Shown: piece after piece, positions 11,031 to 19,109 of the stretch | How positions within the stretch are numbered: position 1 is the first letter of the stretch | Layout of the letters: every line of letters starts with the position of its first letter | NCBI GenBank assembly: GCA_903869595.1 | Contig: CAIPZV010000084.1 | Span: 18,510-82,509 of the forward strand | Reading direction: 5' to 3' | DNA: 64,000 nucleotides | Origin: an uncultured beta proteobacterium | GTDB taxonomy: Bacteria; Pseudomonadota; Gammaproteobacteria; Burkholderiales; Burkholderiaceae_C | Made by a program: the position numbers and the translations under genes | The notes under the pieces: generated by a model | The model's database searches: none | What the model was told of the DNA's origin: nothing | The model's input: the letters and a program-made list of their open reading frames with translations, nothing else

Positions 11031-12772
11031 CAAAAGCTTTCCTCGACGGCCTTGGCCACGATTTGCGGGCGGATCGTAATGTCGGGCTGTACGCCCATCA
11101 CGCGCAGAGTTTGTTGCACCGTTTCGCTAAACACCGGCGCGGCTACTTCGCCGCCGTAATACTTACCCGCACTGGGTTCGTCGAGCATCACGCCAACGAT
11201 GATGCGCGGCTTATCGACCGGCGCCATGCCGACAAACCAGCTGCGGTATTTGCGGTTGCCCTCGCTGCCATAGCCTTTGCCGATTTGCTTGTAGGCGGTG
11301 CCCGATTTGCCGCCCACCGAATAACCGGCGGTTTGCGCTTTAGGGCCGGTGCCGCCGGGGCCTGCGGCCATTTGCAGCATCTTGCGTACTTTGGCTGCGG
11401 TGTCAGCGGAAAACACCGGAATACCTACGGCCGGCTCATCGTTTTTCAGCAAAGTGGCGCGGATAATTTGACCGTCGTGCGAGAACACGGTGTAGGAGCG
11501 CACCATCTGGAACAATGACGCCGACAAACCATAGCCATACGAGGCCGTGGCTTGCTCAATCGGGCGCCATGTTTTGTAGGGCCGCAACTTGCCTGGTACC
11601 GCGCCAGGAAATTCGATTTGCGGCTTCTGACCAAAGCCTGCGCCGGAGAAGGTTTCCCACATTTCGCTGGCTGGCAATTGCATCGCGATTTTGGTCGTGC
11701 CCACATTGCTGGATACCTGAATCACCTGTTCCACCGTCAAAGCACCATGCGGATGGGCATCGCGGACGGTGGCGCCGGTAATCGTCACCGAGCCGGGCGA
11801 GGTATCGATGATGGTGGAAGTCTTGACGCGTCCGCTTTCCAGCGCCAGCCCGATGGTGAAAGGCTTCATGACTGAGCCGGGTTCAAAGGTATCGGTCAAG
11901 GCGCGGTTGCGCAATTGCGAGCCGTTCAGGTTCAGGCGCTTTTCCGGGTTGTAGCTAGGGTAATTGGCCAAGGCCAGCACCTCGCCGGTATTGGCATCGA
12001 GAACCACAATGCTGCCCGCTTGCGCCCGGTTGTTCACCACCGCATCGCGCAGTTTTTGGTAGGCAAAAAACTGTACTTTGGTGTCTATGCTCAGTTGCAC
12101 GTCTTTGCCCGCCACCGGGGGCACGCTTTCGCCCACTTGCTCGACCGATTGGCCCAAGCGGTCTTTGATCACATGGCGCGAACCGGCGCGGCCCAGCAGG
12201 GTGCTGTTGTAGAGCAACTCAATGCCTTCTTGCCCGTTGTCTTCCACATTGGTAAAGCCCACCACATGCGCGGCGGCCTCGCCTTCGGGGTATTGCCGTT
12301 TGAATTCGGTGCGCTGGTAAATGCCTTTGAAACCTGCCTCGCTAATTTGCTTGGCTTTTTCTGGGTCTACATGGCGCTTGAGCCAGACAAAATTTTTGTC
12401 TTCGTCGGCCAGTTTTTTATTGAGCTCAGACAGCGGCAGTTCCAGCAACGTGGCCAGGTTGGCGCGTTGGGCATCATCGAGGTCTACGTCTTCGGGAATA
12501 GCCCAGATACTGGGCGAGGGCACGCTGGACGCCAGGATCAGGCCGTTGCGGTCCAGGATGCGGCCCCGGTTGGCAGGTAACTCCAGGGTGCGGCTATAGC
12601 GAACTTCGCCCTGGCGCTGGAAAAAATCATTGTTAAACACTTGGATATAGGCCGCGCGTGCGCCCAATCCGACAAAGCCCAGCGCCAATGCCGATACCAC
12701 CAGTTTGCTGCGCCATACCGGCGTGCGGCTGGTGAGCAAAGGGCTGGCGGTGTAACGGATGCTGCGGCTCAC
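11030..12772 (-). CDS. ftsI: Septal peptidoglycan transpeptidase PBP3 (FtsI)
   Basis: Class B penicillin-binding protein that cross-links septal peptidoglycan alongside FtsW. After a cytoplasmic tail there is one membrane anchor at about residues 22-42, then a pedestal domain, then the transpeptidase domain with the active-site FEPGSVMKPFT (SxxK), SSNVGT (SxN) and GGKSGTAYK (a KSGT variant of KTG). The start is GTG 12770-12772, overlapping the ftsL TGA as GTGA. 580 aa, normal length. All three catalytic motifs are intact. Confidence 0.97.
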   Translation of the reverse strand: MSRSIRYTASPLLTSRTPVWRSKLVVSALALGFVGLGARAAYIQVFNNDFFQRQGEVRYSRTLELPANRGRILDRNGLILASSVPSPSIWAIPEDVDLDDAQRANLATLLELPLSELNKKLADEDKNFVWLKRHVDPEKAKQISEAGFKGIYQRTEFKRQYPEGEAAAHVVGFTNVEDNGQEGIELLYNSTLLGRAGSRHVIKDRLGQSVEQVGESVPPVAGKDVQLSIDTKVQFFAYQKLRDAVVNNRAQAGSIVVLDANTGEVLALANYPSYNPEKRLNLNGSQLRNRALTDTFEPGSVMKPFTIGLALESGRVKTSTIIDTSPGSVTITGATVRDAHPHGALTVEQVIQVSSNVGTTKIAMQLPASEMWETFSGAGFGQKPQIEFPGAVPGKLRPYKTWRPIEQATASYGYGLSASLFQMVRSYTVFSHDGQIIRATLLKNDEPAVGIPVFSADTAAKVRKMLQMAAGPGGTGPKAQTAGYSVGGKSGTAYKQIGKGYGSEGNRKYRSWFVGMAPVDKPRIIVGVMLDEPSAGKYYGGEVAAPVFSETVQQTLRVMGVQPDITIRPQIVAKAVEESF

Positions 12773-13053
12773 GGCTGCTGCTCCGGGTTGTGGGCCGGGC
12801 CCATGTAGACCGTAATACCTGGCGTGACCTGGTGCATTTGCAATTTTTCGCGCGCCACACGCTCGACGCGCGCGGGCGTGGCCTGGCTGCGTTTTTCTAC
12901 TTCCAAGCGCTCAAATTCGGTTTTCAAGCGGCGGCCTTCGCGCTGCGCGCGTTCGAGCTCGGTAAAAACGCGGCGCGACTCGTACTGCACGCTGACCAAA
13001 TACATGGCGCTGCCCAGCGTGGCCACAATCAGCAAGAGGCTGATGCGGGTCAT
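12769..13053 (-). CDS. ftsL: Cell division protein FtsL
   Basis: Small bitopic divisome protein that in other bacteria forms a coiled-coil complex with FtsB and FtsQ and activates FtsWI. The 94-residue product has a hydrophobic segment at about residues 4-22, followed by a strongly charged heptad-like region ([20 protein letters not shown]) consistent with a coiled coil. Sequence conservation in this family is low, so the call rests on size, topology and its fixed position between rsmH and ftsI. Starts at ATG 13051-13053 (overlaps the rsmH stop). Confidence 0.93.
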   Translation of the reverse strand: MTRISLLLIVATLGSAMYLVSVQYESRRVFTELERAQREGRRLKTEFERLEVEKRSQATPARVERVAREKLQMHQVTPGITVYMGPAHNPEQQP

Positions 13054-14003
13054 GCGGCCACTCCTTGCGCGGTGCCATTGCGCACTGCCACGCGCATGAT
13101 GGCGCTGCGTGCGCGCGGATTGGCCGCCACTTCGGCTGTGCTGGGGCGGGTGCGGCCCAGGGCACGCAGGCGCATGGCGCGGGGTGCGGCAAAAGGGCGG
13201 CGCCGGTCGTATTCGTCCTTGGAATGGCGGGCGATAAATTGCTTGACGATGCGGTCTTCCAAAGAATGAAAGCTGATGACCACCAAGCGCCCGCCCGGCG
13301 CCAGTACGTCCAGGGCAGCTTCTAGGGCCTGTTCGAGTTCTTCCAGTTCGGAGTTAATGAAAATCCGAAAAGCCTGGAAGGTGCGCGTTGCAGGGTTCTG
13401 ACCCGGCTCGCGGGTCTTGACTGTGTCAGCCACGAGTTGGGCAAGCTCGGTGGTCGTTTCAATCGGTCCGCGTTCTTGCCTGCGCGCGACAATCGCCTTT
13501 GCAATCGGGCCAGCAAACCGCTCTTCGCCATAGTCACGTATTACCTCCGTTATTTTTTCGACGCTGGCATCTGTCAGCCATTGCGCCACACTTTGTCCGC
13601 ATGTGGTGTCCATGCGCATATCCAAGGGGCCCTCAAAGCGGAAACTAAAGCCGCGTGCGGGCGTGTCAATTTGCGGTGAGCTCACGCCCAGGTCCATCAA
13701 AATGCCGGCGGCACTGGCGCCTTCGAGCTCTGCGATGTGGGAAAAGCTTTGCTGGCGTATGGCAAAGCGTGTATCGCTCAGGCTGGCCGCTTCTGCAACG
13801 GCTTGCGGGTCGCGGTCAAAAGCCAGCACGCGCCCGCGCGGCGACAAGCGCGTCAACAGTAAACGGGTATGGCCGCCACGGCCAAAAGTGGCATCGACGT
13901 ACAGGCCGTCTTGCGCCGGGCTGCTTGCGGGGTCTTCGGGGGTCAAAAGCGCGTCAACCGCTTCTGTAAGCAAAACAGTGGTGTGTTGCGCAAGCGCGTC
14001 CAT
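13050..14003 (-). CDS. rsmH: 16S rRNA (cytosine1402-N4)-methyltransferase
   Basis: Class I SAM-dependent methyltransferase (MraW/RsmH) that N4-methylates C1402 in the 16S rRNA decoding centre. The 317-residue protein shows [15 protein letters not shown] (SAM motif I), [24 protein letters not shown] and the late [13 protein letters not shown] motif. It starts at ATG 14001-14003, 8 nt after mraZ. Functionally outside cell-wall synthesis but always found at the head of dcw clusters, as here. Confidence 0.97.
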   Translation of the reverse strand: MDALAQHTTVLLTEAVDALLTPEDPASSPAQDGLYVDATFGRGGHTRLLLTRLSPRGRVLAFDRDPQAVAEAASLSDTRFAIRQQSFSHIAELEGASAAGILMDLGVSSPQIDTPARGFSFRFEGPLDMRMDTTCGQSVAQWLTDASVEKITEVIRDYGEERFAGPIAKAIVARRQERGPIETTTELAQLVADTVKTREPGQNPATRTFQAFRIFINSELEELEQALEAALDVLAPGGRLVVISFHSLEDRIVKQFIARHSKDEYDRRRPFAAPRAMRLRALGRTRPSTAEVAANPRARSAIMRVAVRNGTAQGVAA

Positions 14004-14011
14004 GGGGGCGC

Positions 14012-14443
14012 TCAGAAAGAAAAATCTTTGAATACGTCGGGCATTTGCTCTTGCATTGCCTTAGCTTCCTGCGTTTCGTAAGCCACTTTGTCCCAGAGTT
14101 CGAAGTGGTTGCCCATGCCCAGCAATATGGTGTCTTTGGCGATGCCTGCGCTGGTGCGCAGTTCGGGCGAGATCAGGATGCGGCCGGTGCTATCCAACTC
14201 CACATCCATGGCATTGCCCAGAAATATACGTTTCCACCATTGCGCCGACATGGGCAGGGCGGAAATCCGATCACGGAAAACGTCCCACTCGGGGCGGGGG
14301 AAGACCATCAGGCAGCCGTGCGGGTGTTTGGTGATCGTGAGCAGGCCTTGGGCGGTGGCGCTCAGCACGTCGCGGTGCCGCGTCGGCACGGACAGGCGCC
14401 CTTTGCCGTCGAGCGTGAGCGAGGAAGCACCTTGAAACACCAC
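14012..14443 (-). CDS. mraZ: Transcriptional regulator MraZ
   Basis: Ring-forming DNA-binding protein of the SpoVT/AbrB-like fold that regulates its own dcw promoter in the species studied. Two copies of the fold are visible: the first with [14 protein letters not shown], the second with [14 protein letters not shown]. 143 residues, normal length. Two consecutive GTG codons (14441-14443, 14438-14440) can start it; AGAGG lies 5 nt upstream of the first. An array of four AAGTG repeats 47 bp upstream of the start looks like its operator (separate entry), so autoregulation is likely. Confidence 0.97.
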   Translation of the reverse strand: MVFQGASSLTLDGKGRLSVPTRHRDVLSATAQGLLTITKHPHGCLMVFPRPEWDVFRDRISALPMSAQWWKRIFLGNAMDVELDSTGRILISPELRTSAGIAKDTILLGMGNHFELWDKVAYETQEAKAMQEQMPDVFKDFSF

Positions 14444-14489
14444 AAAAACCTCTTATTCCAACTGAACGAGTGAAAGGCCTTATTTTTGG

Positions 14490-14524
14490 CACTTTCCTCC
14501 ACTTATTTGCACTTATTTGCACTT
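14490..14524 (-). promoter_or_regulatory. Putative MraZ operator: four AAGTG direct repeats with 10-bp period
   Basis: On the minus strand AAGTG occurs at 14520-14524, 14510-14514, 14500-14504 and 14490-14494, each separated by exactly 5 nt. The two upstream spacers are identical (CAAAT). Direct pentamer repeats with 5-nt spacers are the known layout of the E. coli MraZ operator (TGGGN there), and AAAGTG-type repeats are bound by Mycoplasma MraZ. The array is 47-81 bp upstream of mraZ, where it would overlap or adjoin the dcw promoter. Function is inferred from layout. Confidence 0.75.
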
Positions 14525-14743
14525 TACCAGCAAATTCGTGTTTGGAACAGGGTTTGTGTAAGTTTTTTCCAATGAAATCAAAGACTTAGAACCCAATATG
14601 CGTCTAAAGACTGCATAAAAGATGTTCTAAATTAAGTACTTAGCAATTGCATTGCAAGTAACGGGTGAATAGTTTTTGGTGCACCGCATTTTTTGTTTGC
14701 GGGGGCCGGCTGCACGCGCAAGTCCGAGGCTTGCTGGGAGCGA
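14525..14743. other. AT-rich non-coding spacer upstream of the dcw cluster
   Basis: This 219-bp stretch between the MraZ-type repeats and the stop of the STAS-like gene is clearly more AT-rich than its neighbours and holds no convincing ORF. The dcw promoter probably lies at its low-coordinate end, but I could not single out a clear -35/-10 pair. No good terminator for the upstream minus-strand operon was found. Confidence 0.5.
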
Positions 14744-15766
14744 TCAAAAAAATTTGCGCACTTGCGCGAGCTTTTCGATGCCCATGGTGCTCCAGAGCAG
14801 GTACACCAGTGGGGAGGGCGCATTGAGGCGCACAGCGTAATTGCGCGCTTTGGCGCGACTGAGCCATTCTTGCAGTGCTTGCACGGCTGGCAGGTCCATA
14901 TGCCGTAGGGTGCTGCAATCGACCTCTACGACTTGCCCGCTTTCACCGCGGTCCAATTCCGACAGATTCAAGCCCATGGCGCCTCGAACATCGCCTTGCA
15001 AAAACCAGGGCGAGCCCATGCCCGCAGGCGCCGAACTTTCCCAACTTGGAGTGAGGCCATTCCACCAATGAAAATAGGTCAATACGGTGTCGTCAAAACC
15101 GTCCATGTCGCCCAACAGTCGGTAGGTTTCCAAGAGGCATAAGATGCGCAAATAAGCGCTAGGGTTGCGCTCACCGTTGGGCTCCTGTCTTGGCAGGAGC
15201 AGGGTTTGCAGCGCGAGGTACTTGCCCCGAGCGAATAAGTCCACGAGGCTGTACAAAAAGGGATCTTCGCCCACCAGAACGGTTGCGGCCGATGGCGGTG
15301 CCACTGGCGCACTAGAAGGCAATTCCGGCAACATCCTGAGCGGGTCGGGATTGACCAATTGGCTGATCGGACGGATCCACATGCTGGTCGCAGGCACTGT
15401 AGCAGGGGCTGAGGGTGCTTGGGTTGGTGGCGCACTTTGCATGTTTGCCTTTGCCACATGCCTCGGTTTTGTTCCAGCGGTGGCTTTGGTGGTCGCTGGG
15501 TACCATAGCGATTCAAAATGCGCACCGATACGCTCGATTTTCTCTAAGGTTTGGCTGCTTGCGTTCTGGTCGCGCACCGCCCGCCCGCGCATACCCGCTA
15601 CCGTGCTGGGAGTGTTTGCATCGCCGCGCATGTGTTCACGCAACAAAGCAAATTCGCGTTTGCGCGCGCCGCGCAATTTGCTGGCAATGGCGCGTTTTTG
15701 CGAAACCGGCCCCAGCGCTTTGGCGTTGCCGCCTGCGCCTGCGTTGGGGGTATCGCCGGGAGTCAT
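14744..15766 (-). CDS. Uncharacterised protein with C-terminal STAS-like domain
   Basis: I do not recognise the whole protein. It has 340 residues in three parts: a basic N-terminus rich in Arg/Lys (about 1-85), a Pro/Ala/Thr-rich linker (about 95-165) and a folded C-terminal half. That half begins with a helical stretch (FLYSLVDLFARGKYLALQTL) and ends in a segment resembling a STAS domain: VEVDCSTLRHMDLPAVQALQ, then KARNYAVRLNAPSPLVYLLW. STAS domains usually work in protein-protein regulation or, in MlaB, in ABC complexes. No signal peptide or membrane segment. It starts at ATG 15764-15766, 22 nt after dksA, so it is probably co-transcribed with it. Function unknown. Confidence 0.8.
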   Translation of the reverse strand: MTPGDTPNAGAGGNAKALGPVSQKRAIASKLRGARKREFALLREHMRGDANTPSTVAGMRGRAVRDQNASSQTLEKIERIGAHFESLWYPATTKATAGTKPRHVAKANMQSAPPTQAPSAPATVPATSMWIRPISQLVNPDPLRMLPELPSSAPVAPPSAATVLVGEDPFLYSLVDLFARGKYLALQTLLLPRQEPNGERNPSAYLRILCLLETYRLLGDMDGFDDTVLTYFHWWNGLTPSWESSAPAGMGSPWFLQGDVRGAMGLNLSELDRGESGQVVEVDCSTLRHMDLPAVQALQEWLSRAKARNYAVRLNAPSPLVYLLWSTMGIEKLAQVRKFF

Positions 15767-15788
15767 GGCCTGGGCTTTGGGCGCGGTA

Positions 15789-16781
15789 TCAGTCGCCGAA
15801 CATTTTTTGCTTCAGCTCGCGGCGCTGTTGCGCTTCTAGCGACAAGGTGGCCGTGGGCCGGGCCAGCAGGCGTCCTATGCCGATGGCTTCACCGGTTTCG
15901 TCGCAATAGCCATAGTCCCCTGCATCGATGCGGGAAATCGACTGTTCGATTTTTTTGAGCAATTTGCGTTCGCGGTCGCGGGTGCGTAGCTCCAGGGCAT
16001 GCTCTTCTTCGATGGTGGCCCGGTCGGTGGGGTCGGGTACCACGGAGGTATCTTCGCGTAAATGCTCGGTGGTTTCGCCGGCATTGCTCAGGATGTCGCG
16101 CTTGAGCACTACCAGCTTGAGCCGGAAGGCGGCCATTTGCACGTCGTTCATGTACTCAGAATCAGGCATAGCCTGCAATTCGTCGTCGCTTAATTGGTCC
16201 ACCGGCTTGGTTTTCCAGTTGTTGGCCAGTTTGCTGTCTTTTTTCACCGGAGCGGGCACTACGGGCGCCACCGGCTCGGCTTCGTAGGCTTGGCCAAAGC
16301 TGGCTTTGGCTGCCGTGGAGGCCACCGATTGCGCCATGGACGGCACGGTTAACTGCGCCAGGCGCGAAGAGGGCCTGCCTGACTTCACTGGCACCGCCGA
16401 CGGGTCGTTACTGACGGGCGCCACTACTTTGGCGGGCACTGCGGGAGCTGGGCTGGCGGCGACCGGGGCTTTGTGCGTGGGCTTTGCGGCGGCGCCAGGC
16501 TTGGCTGCGGGATTGGCCTTGGATGCGTTGGCGTCAACCGTCGACGTTTTTTTGGCGGCGGGGGCTGCAGCTTTGGAGGCCGGGGCGGGCGTAGTTTTTT
16601 TAACGGGTGTGGTCACAGTTTTCTTCGGGGCTGGCGCACTGGCTTTGGCCGGTGTTTTGGGGAGGGGTTTGATCGGTGCCGCAGGTTTTTTGGCGGGTGC
16701 GACGGGCACCTTGGCGGGCTTGGGCGCGCTGGCTTTGGCCGCAGCGACGGGCTTGGCTTTCTGGGTGCTAGTGGCGTTCAA
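15789..16781 (-). CDS. dksA: RNA polymerase-binding factor DksA with long Ala/Lys/Pro-rich N-terminal extension
   Basis: DksA binds the RNA polymerase secondary channel and, with ppGpp, retunes promoters in the stringent response. The C-terminal ~140 residues are DksA: coiled-coil tip with the catalytic DPTDRA motif and a C-terminal globular region (YGYCDETGEAIGIGRLLARP). Of the four zinc-finger cysteines of E. coli DksA only the first remains (C293); the others are T296, S314 and A317, so it probably folds without zinc. Residues 1-190 are low-complexity Ala/Lys/Pro, like histone-H1-type tails. The start is TTG 16779-16781, supported by an AAGGAG 7 nt upstream. The protein is 330 aa against 151 in E. 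coli. Confidence 0.93.
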   Translation of the reverse strand: MNATSTQKAKPVAAAKASAPKPAKVPVAPAKKPAAPIKPLPKTPAKASAPAPKKTVTTPVKKTTPAPASKAAAPAAKKTSTVDANASKANPAAKPGAAAKPTHKAPVAASPAPAVPAKVVAPVSNDPSAVPVKSGRPSSRLAQLTVPSMAQSVASTAAKASFGQAYEAEPVAPVVPAPVKKDSKLANNWKTKPVDQLSDDELQAMPDSEYMNDVQMAAFRLKLVVLKRDILSNAGETTEHLREDTSVVPDPTDRATIEEEHALELRTRDRERKLLKKIEQSISRIDAGDYGYCDETGEAIGIGRLLARPTATLSLEAQQRRELKQKMFGD

Positions 16782-16788
16782 TTCGTGT

Positions 16789-16794
16789 CTCCTT
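16789..16794 (-). promoter_or_regulatory. Ribosome binding site deciding the TTG start of dksA
   Basis: Minus-strand AAGGAG followed by a 7-nt spacer and TTG. It is a near-perfect Shine-Dalgarno, and there is no ATG or GTG nearby in frame, so it fixes the start of the unusually long DksA and shows that the Ala/Lys/Pro tail is really translated. Confidence 0.8.
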
Positions 16795-16932
16795 AATAGA
16801 AACCCAAGGGGCCCGATGGCGGGTAGTTCAGGAATTCTCCCGTCTTGCCGGGCTGCCCCCTTGATCGGCGCGCGAGTGTACAGGCAAGTCTAGCCCGCCC
16901 TTCTTACGCCGCGCAAGCTGTTGCAAAACCGC

Positions 16933-18030
16933 TCAAACCAGGGACTGCTCCATGCCTTGCAACAAGATGTCTTTGGGTAAATCGATGCCAATAAACACCA
17001 GTTTGCTGGATTTGACTTCGTTCGCACCCCATGTGGGCCCCAAATCGCTGCCCATGAGCTGGTGCACGCCTTGGAAGATGACTTTACGCTCACTGCCTTG
17101 CATATACAAGACACCTTTGTAACGCAGCATGCGCGGGCCGTAAATATTGACGATGGCGCCTAAAAAGTCTTCCAACTTGCCCGGATCAAAAGGCCGCTCA
17201 GACCTGAACACAAAGCTTTTTACGTCGTCATCGATATGGTGGTGGTGGCCATGCTGCGCTTCCTGGGCGTGCGAAGGATGGTCGCAATCGGGGCCGTGCG
17301 CGTGTCCGTGGTCATGGTCATGATCGTGATCGTGATCGTGATCGTGGTGCGCATGGCCGTGCGCGTACTCACCTGCGCTCAGAAAATCCGGGTCAATGTC
17401 CAGGGTGGCGTTAAGGTTAAAGCCGTGCAAATCCAGCACGTTTTTGATGTCCATCTCGCCAAAGTGCGCAATGTGCCGGGGTGCGCGCGGGTTCATGTGT
17501 TGCAGGCGGTGGCTCAGTGCGTCCAGGGCGTCGGCGCTGACCAGGTCGGACTTACTGATAAAAATCTGGTCTGCGAACCCGACCTGGCGGCGTGCTTCCT
17601 GGCGCTCATTGAGCTGCTCGGGTGCGTGCTTGGCGTCCACCAGGGTCAGGATGGCGTCCAGCAAGTAGGACTCGGCCACCTCATCGTCCATAAAAAAGGT
17701 TTGCGCCACCGGGCCGGGGTCGGCCAGGCCGGTGGTTTCGATCACTACGCGGTCAAAGTTCAATTCGCCTTTGCGCTTTTTCTCGGCCAGGTCTTGCAAA
17801 GTGGTGCGCAGGTCTTCGCGGATGGTGCAGCAAACGCAGCCGTTGCTCATCTGGATGATTTGTTCCTGGGTGTCGCTGACCAGAATATCGCTGTCGATGT
17901 TTTCTTCACCGAATTCGTTTTCGATGACGGCGATTTTTTGACCGTGCGCCTCGGTCAGTATGCGTTTGAGCAAAGTGGTTTTGCCCGACCCTAAAAAGCC
18001 TGTGAGTATGGTGGCGGGAATCAGTGACAT
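16933..18030 (-). CDS. COG0523 (CobW/ZigA-type) GTP-binding protein with His-rich loop
   Basis: G3E-family GTPase of the COG0523 group, often zinc metallochaperones. Seen: P-loop TGFLGSGKTTLL at about residues 9-20, the metal-binding CXCC motif in NGCVCCTIRED, ETTGLADPGPV, and the base-recognition motif SKSD. A His/Asp repeat (alternating H-D) follows at about 227-275 before the C-terminal CobW_C domain. The start is taken at ATG 18028-18030, where family homology begins (MSLIPATIL); an ATG 11 codons upstream is possible. It lies upstream of a DksA that has lost its zinc cysteines. COG0523 genes are often linked to zinc-independent paralogues under Zur control, but I saw no clear Zur box. Confidence 0.92.
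   Translation of the reverse strand: MSLIPATILTGFLGSGKTTLLKRILTEAHGQKIAVIENEFGEENIDSDILVSDTQEQIIQMSNGCVCCTIREDLRTTLQDLAEKKRKGELNFDRVVIETTGLADPGPVAQTFFMDDEVAESYLLDAILTLVDAKHAPEQLNERQEARRQVGFADQIFISKSDLVSADALDALSHRLQHMNPRAPRHIAHFGEMDIKNVLDLHGFNLNATLDIDPDFLSAGEYAHGHAHHDHDHDHDHDHDHGHAHGPDCDHPSHAQEAQHGHHHHIDDDVKSFVFRSERPFDPGKLEDFLGAIVNIYGPRMLRYKGVLYMQGSERKVIFQGVHQLMGSDLGPTWGANEVKSSKLVFIGIDLPKDILLQGMEQSLV
17321..17344 (-). repeat. Hexanucleotide tandem repeat encoding the His-Asp run
   Basis: Four perfect copies of TGATCG (plus strand) lie in a row, continuing as TGG. They encode part of the alternating His-Asp stretch of the COG0523 GTPase. The unit is a multiple of three, so slippage would lengthen or shorten the metal-binding loop without a frameshift. 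Confidence 0.85.
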
Positions 18031-18089
18031 GGCGTATCCAAGCGTTTCGGGTGAGGGACGCATTTTGCAGCAAGCGCTGCGCAGCAGTC

Positions 18090-19109
18090 CTAGCGCTCTT
18101 CAACCCGCCCGTCGGCATGCAGGGCGAAGCGCCCTTTGTCGCGCGGGTGCACCGGGTCACTGCGGCCCCAGGGCCAGCCGCCAAATTCGGTGCGGCGGTA
18201 GTCGGCAAAAGCCTGGTGGATTTCGGCCTGGGTATTCATCACAAAAGGCCCGTATTGCGCCACCGGCTCGCCGATAGGGCGGCCCTGCAAAACCAGTAAT
18301 TGCGCCTCGTCGCCGCCCGCTTGCAGTTCGATCGCATCTTGCGCCTGCACTTCCACCACCGATTGCGGGGGGATGGTTTGCTCGTTAATGGTCAGGCCTT
18401 GGCCCCTGAAGAAGTAGAGACGGCGCTTGGTTTGCGCTTGGCTTGCGCCCGGCATCTGCCACTGTGCCCCGGCTTGCATGCGGACGGTCCAAATGGCCAA
18501 GTCGGCGTCGGGCTCTGAGGCCCAGGAGTCTGGCGGTGGCGCCGCGCCGCGCGCCTGCTCCAATCGACCAGCCACCACTTGTACCGAGGTTTTGCGCTGT
18601 TGTGCATCGGCAAAGTCAAGCAAGGGAACACCGTCGGCCCACAGCATGGTGAAGTGCGGTTCGGCCATTTTTTTGCGGGCTGGCAAATTCAGCCAAATTT
18701 GGAATAACTCGGCCGGGTTGGTCGCATCGGTTTGGCGCAGCGGAAACATTTCGCAGTGCACGATGCCTTTGCCGGCGGTCAGCCATTGCACATCGCCCGG
18801 TCCAAAGCGGGCGGTGGCGCCCAGCGAGTCGGAATGGTCGATAAAGCCCTGGCGCACGATGGTGACGGTTTCAAAACCCCGGTGCGGATGCGCCGGAAAG
18901 CCGGGCACCGTGCTGCCGTGGTACATGCGCCAGCCGTCTTTGCCTTCAAAGTCCTGGCCCATATTGCGCCCGCCTAAGTCAGCGTCCGGGCCCATGTCCG
19001 CATTGCCACGCGGGTAGGCGTCGTCGTGGTGGACGCAAAACAAAAACGGGTCTATGGTTTGCCAGGGAAAACCCAAAGGCGCGATGGTGAGAATACTGTG
19101 GTTTGGCAT
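18090..19109 (-). CDS. Pirin family protein
   Basis: Bicupin of the pirin family; members are Fe-binding proteins with quercetinase-like or regulatory roles, and the substrate here is unknown. The N-terminal cupin has the metal-ligand motifs HPHRGFETVTIV and KGIVHCEMF; the pirin C-terminal cupin follows, with GLTINEQTIPPQS near residue 245. 339 residues, cytoplasmic (no signal peptide). Start ATG 19107-19109. It is 59 nt upstream of the COG0523 gene on the same strand and could share its transcript. A longer N-terminal portion (about 45 residues with a Gly/Asp-rich stretch) precedes the first cupin, as in the YhhW-unlike pirin subgroup. Confidence 0.9.
   Translation of the reverse strand: MPNHSILTIAPLGFPWQTIDPFLFCVHHDDAYPRGNADMGPDADLGGRNMGQDFEGKDGWRMYHGSTVPGFPAHPHRGFETVTIVRQGFIDHSDSLGATARFGPGDVQWLTAGKGIVHCEMFPLRQTDATNPAELFQIWLNLPARKKMAEPHFTMLWADGVPLLDFADAQQRKTSVQVVAGRLEQARGAAPPPDSWASEPDADLAIWTVRMQAGAQWQMPGASQAQTKRRLYFFRGQGLTINEQTIPPQSVVEVQAQDAIELQAGGDEAQLLVLQGRPIGEPVAQYGPFVMNTQAEIHQAFADYRRTEFGGWPWGRSDPVHPRDKGRFALHADGRVEER

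Noticed and set aside
17236..17994. 252-codon plus-strand frame opposite the COG0523 gene, rich in Val/Met
   Set aside because: The Val-rich run is simply the antisense of the His-Asp repeat; no independent support.
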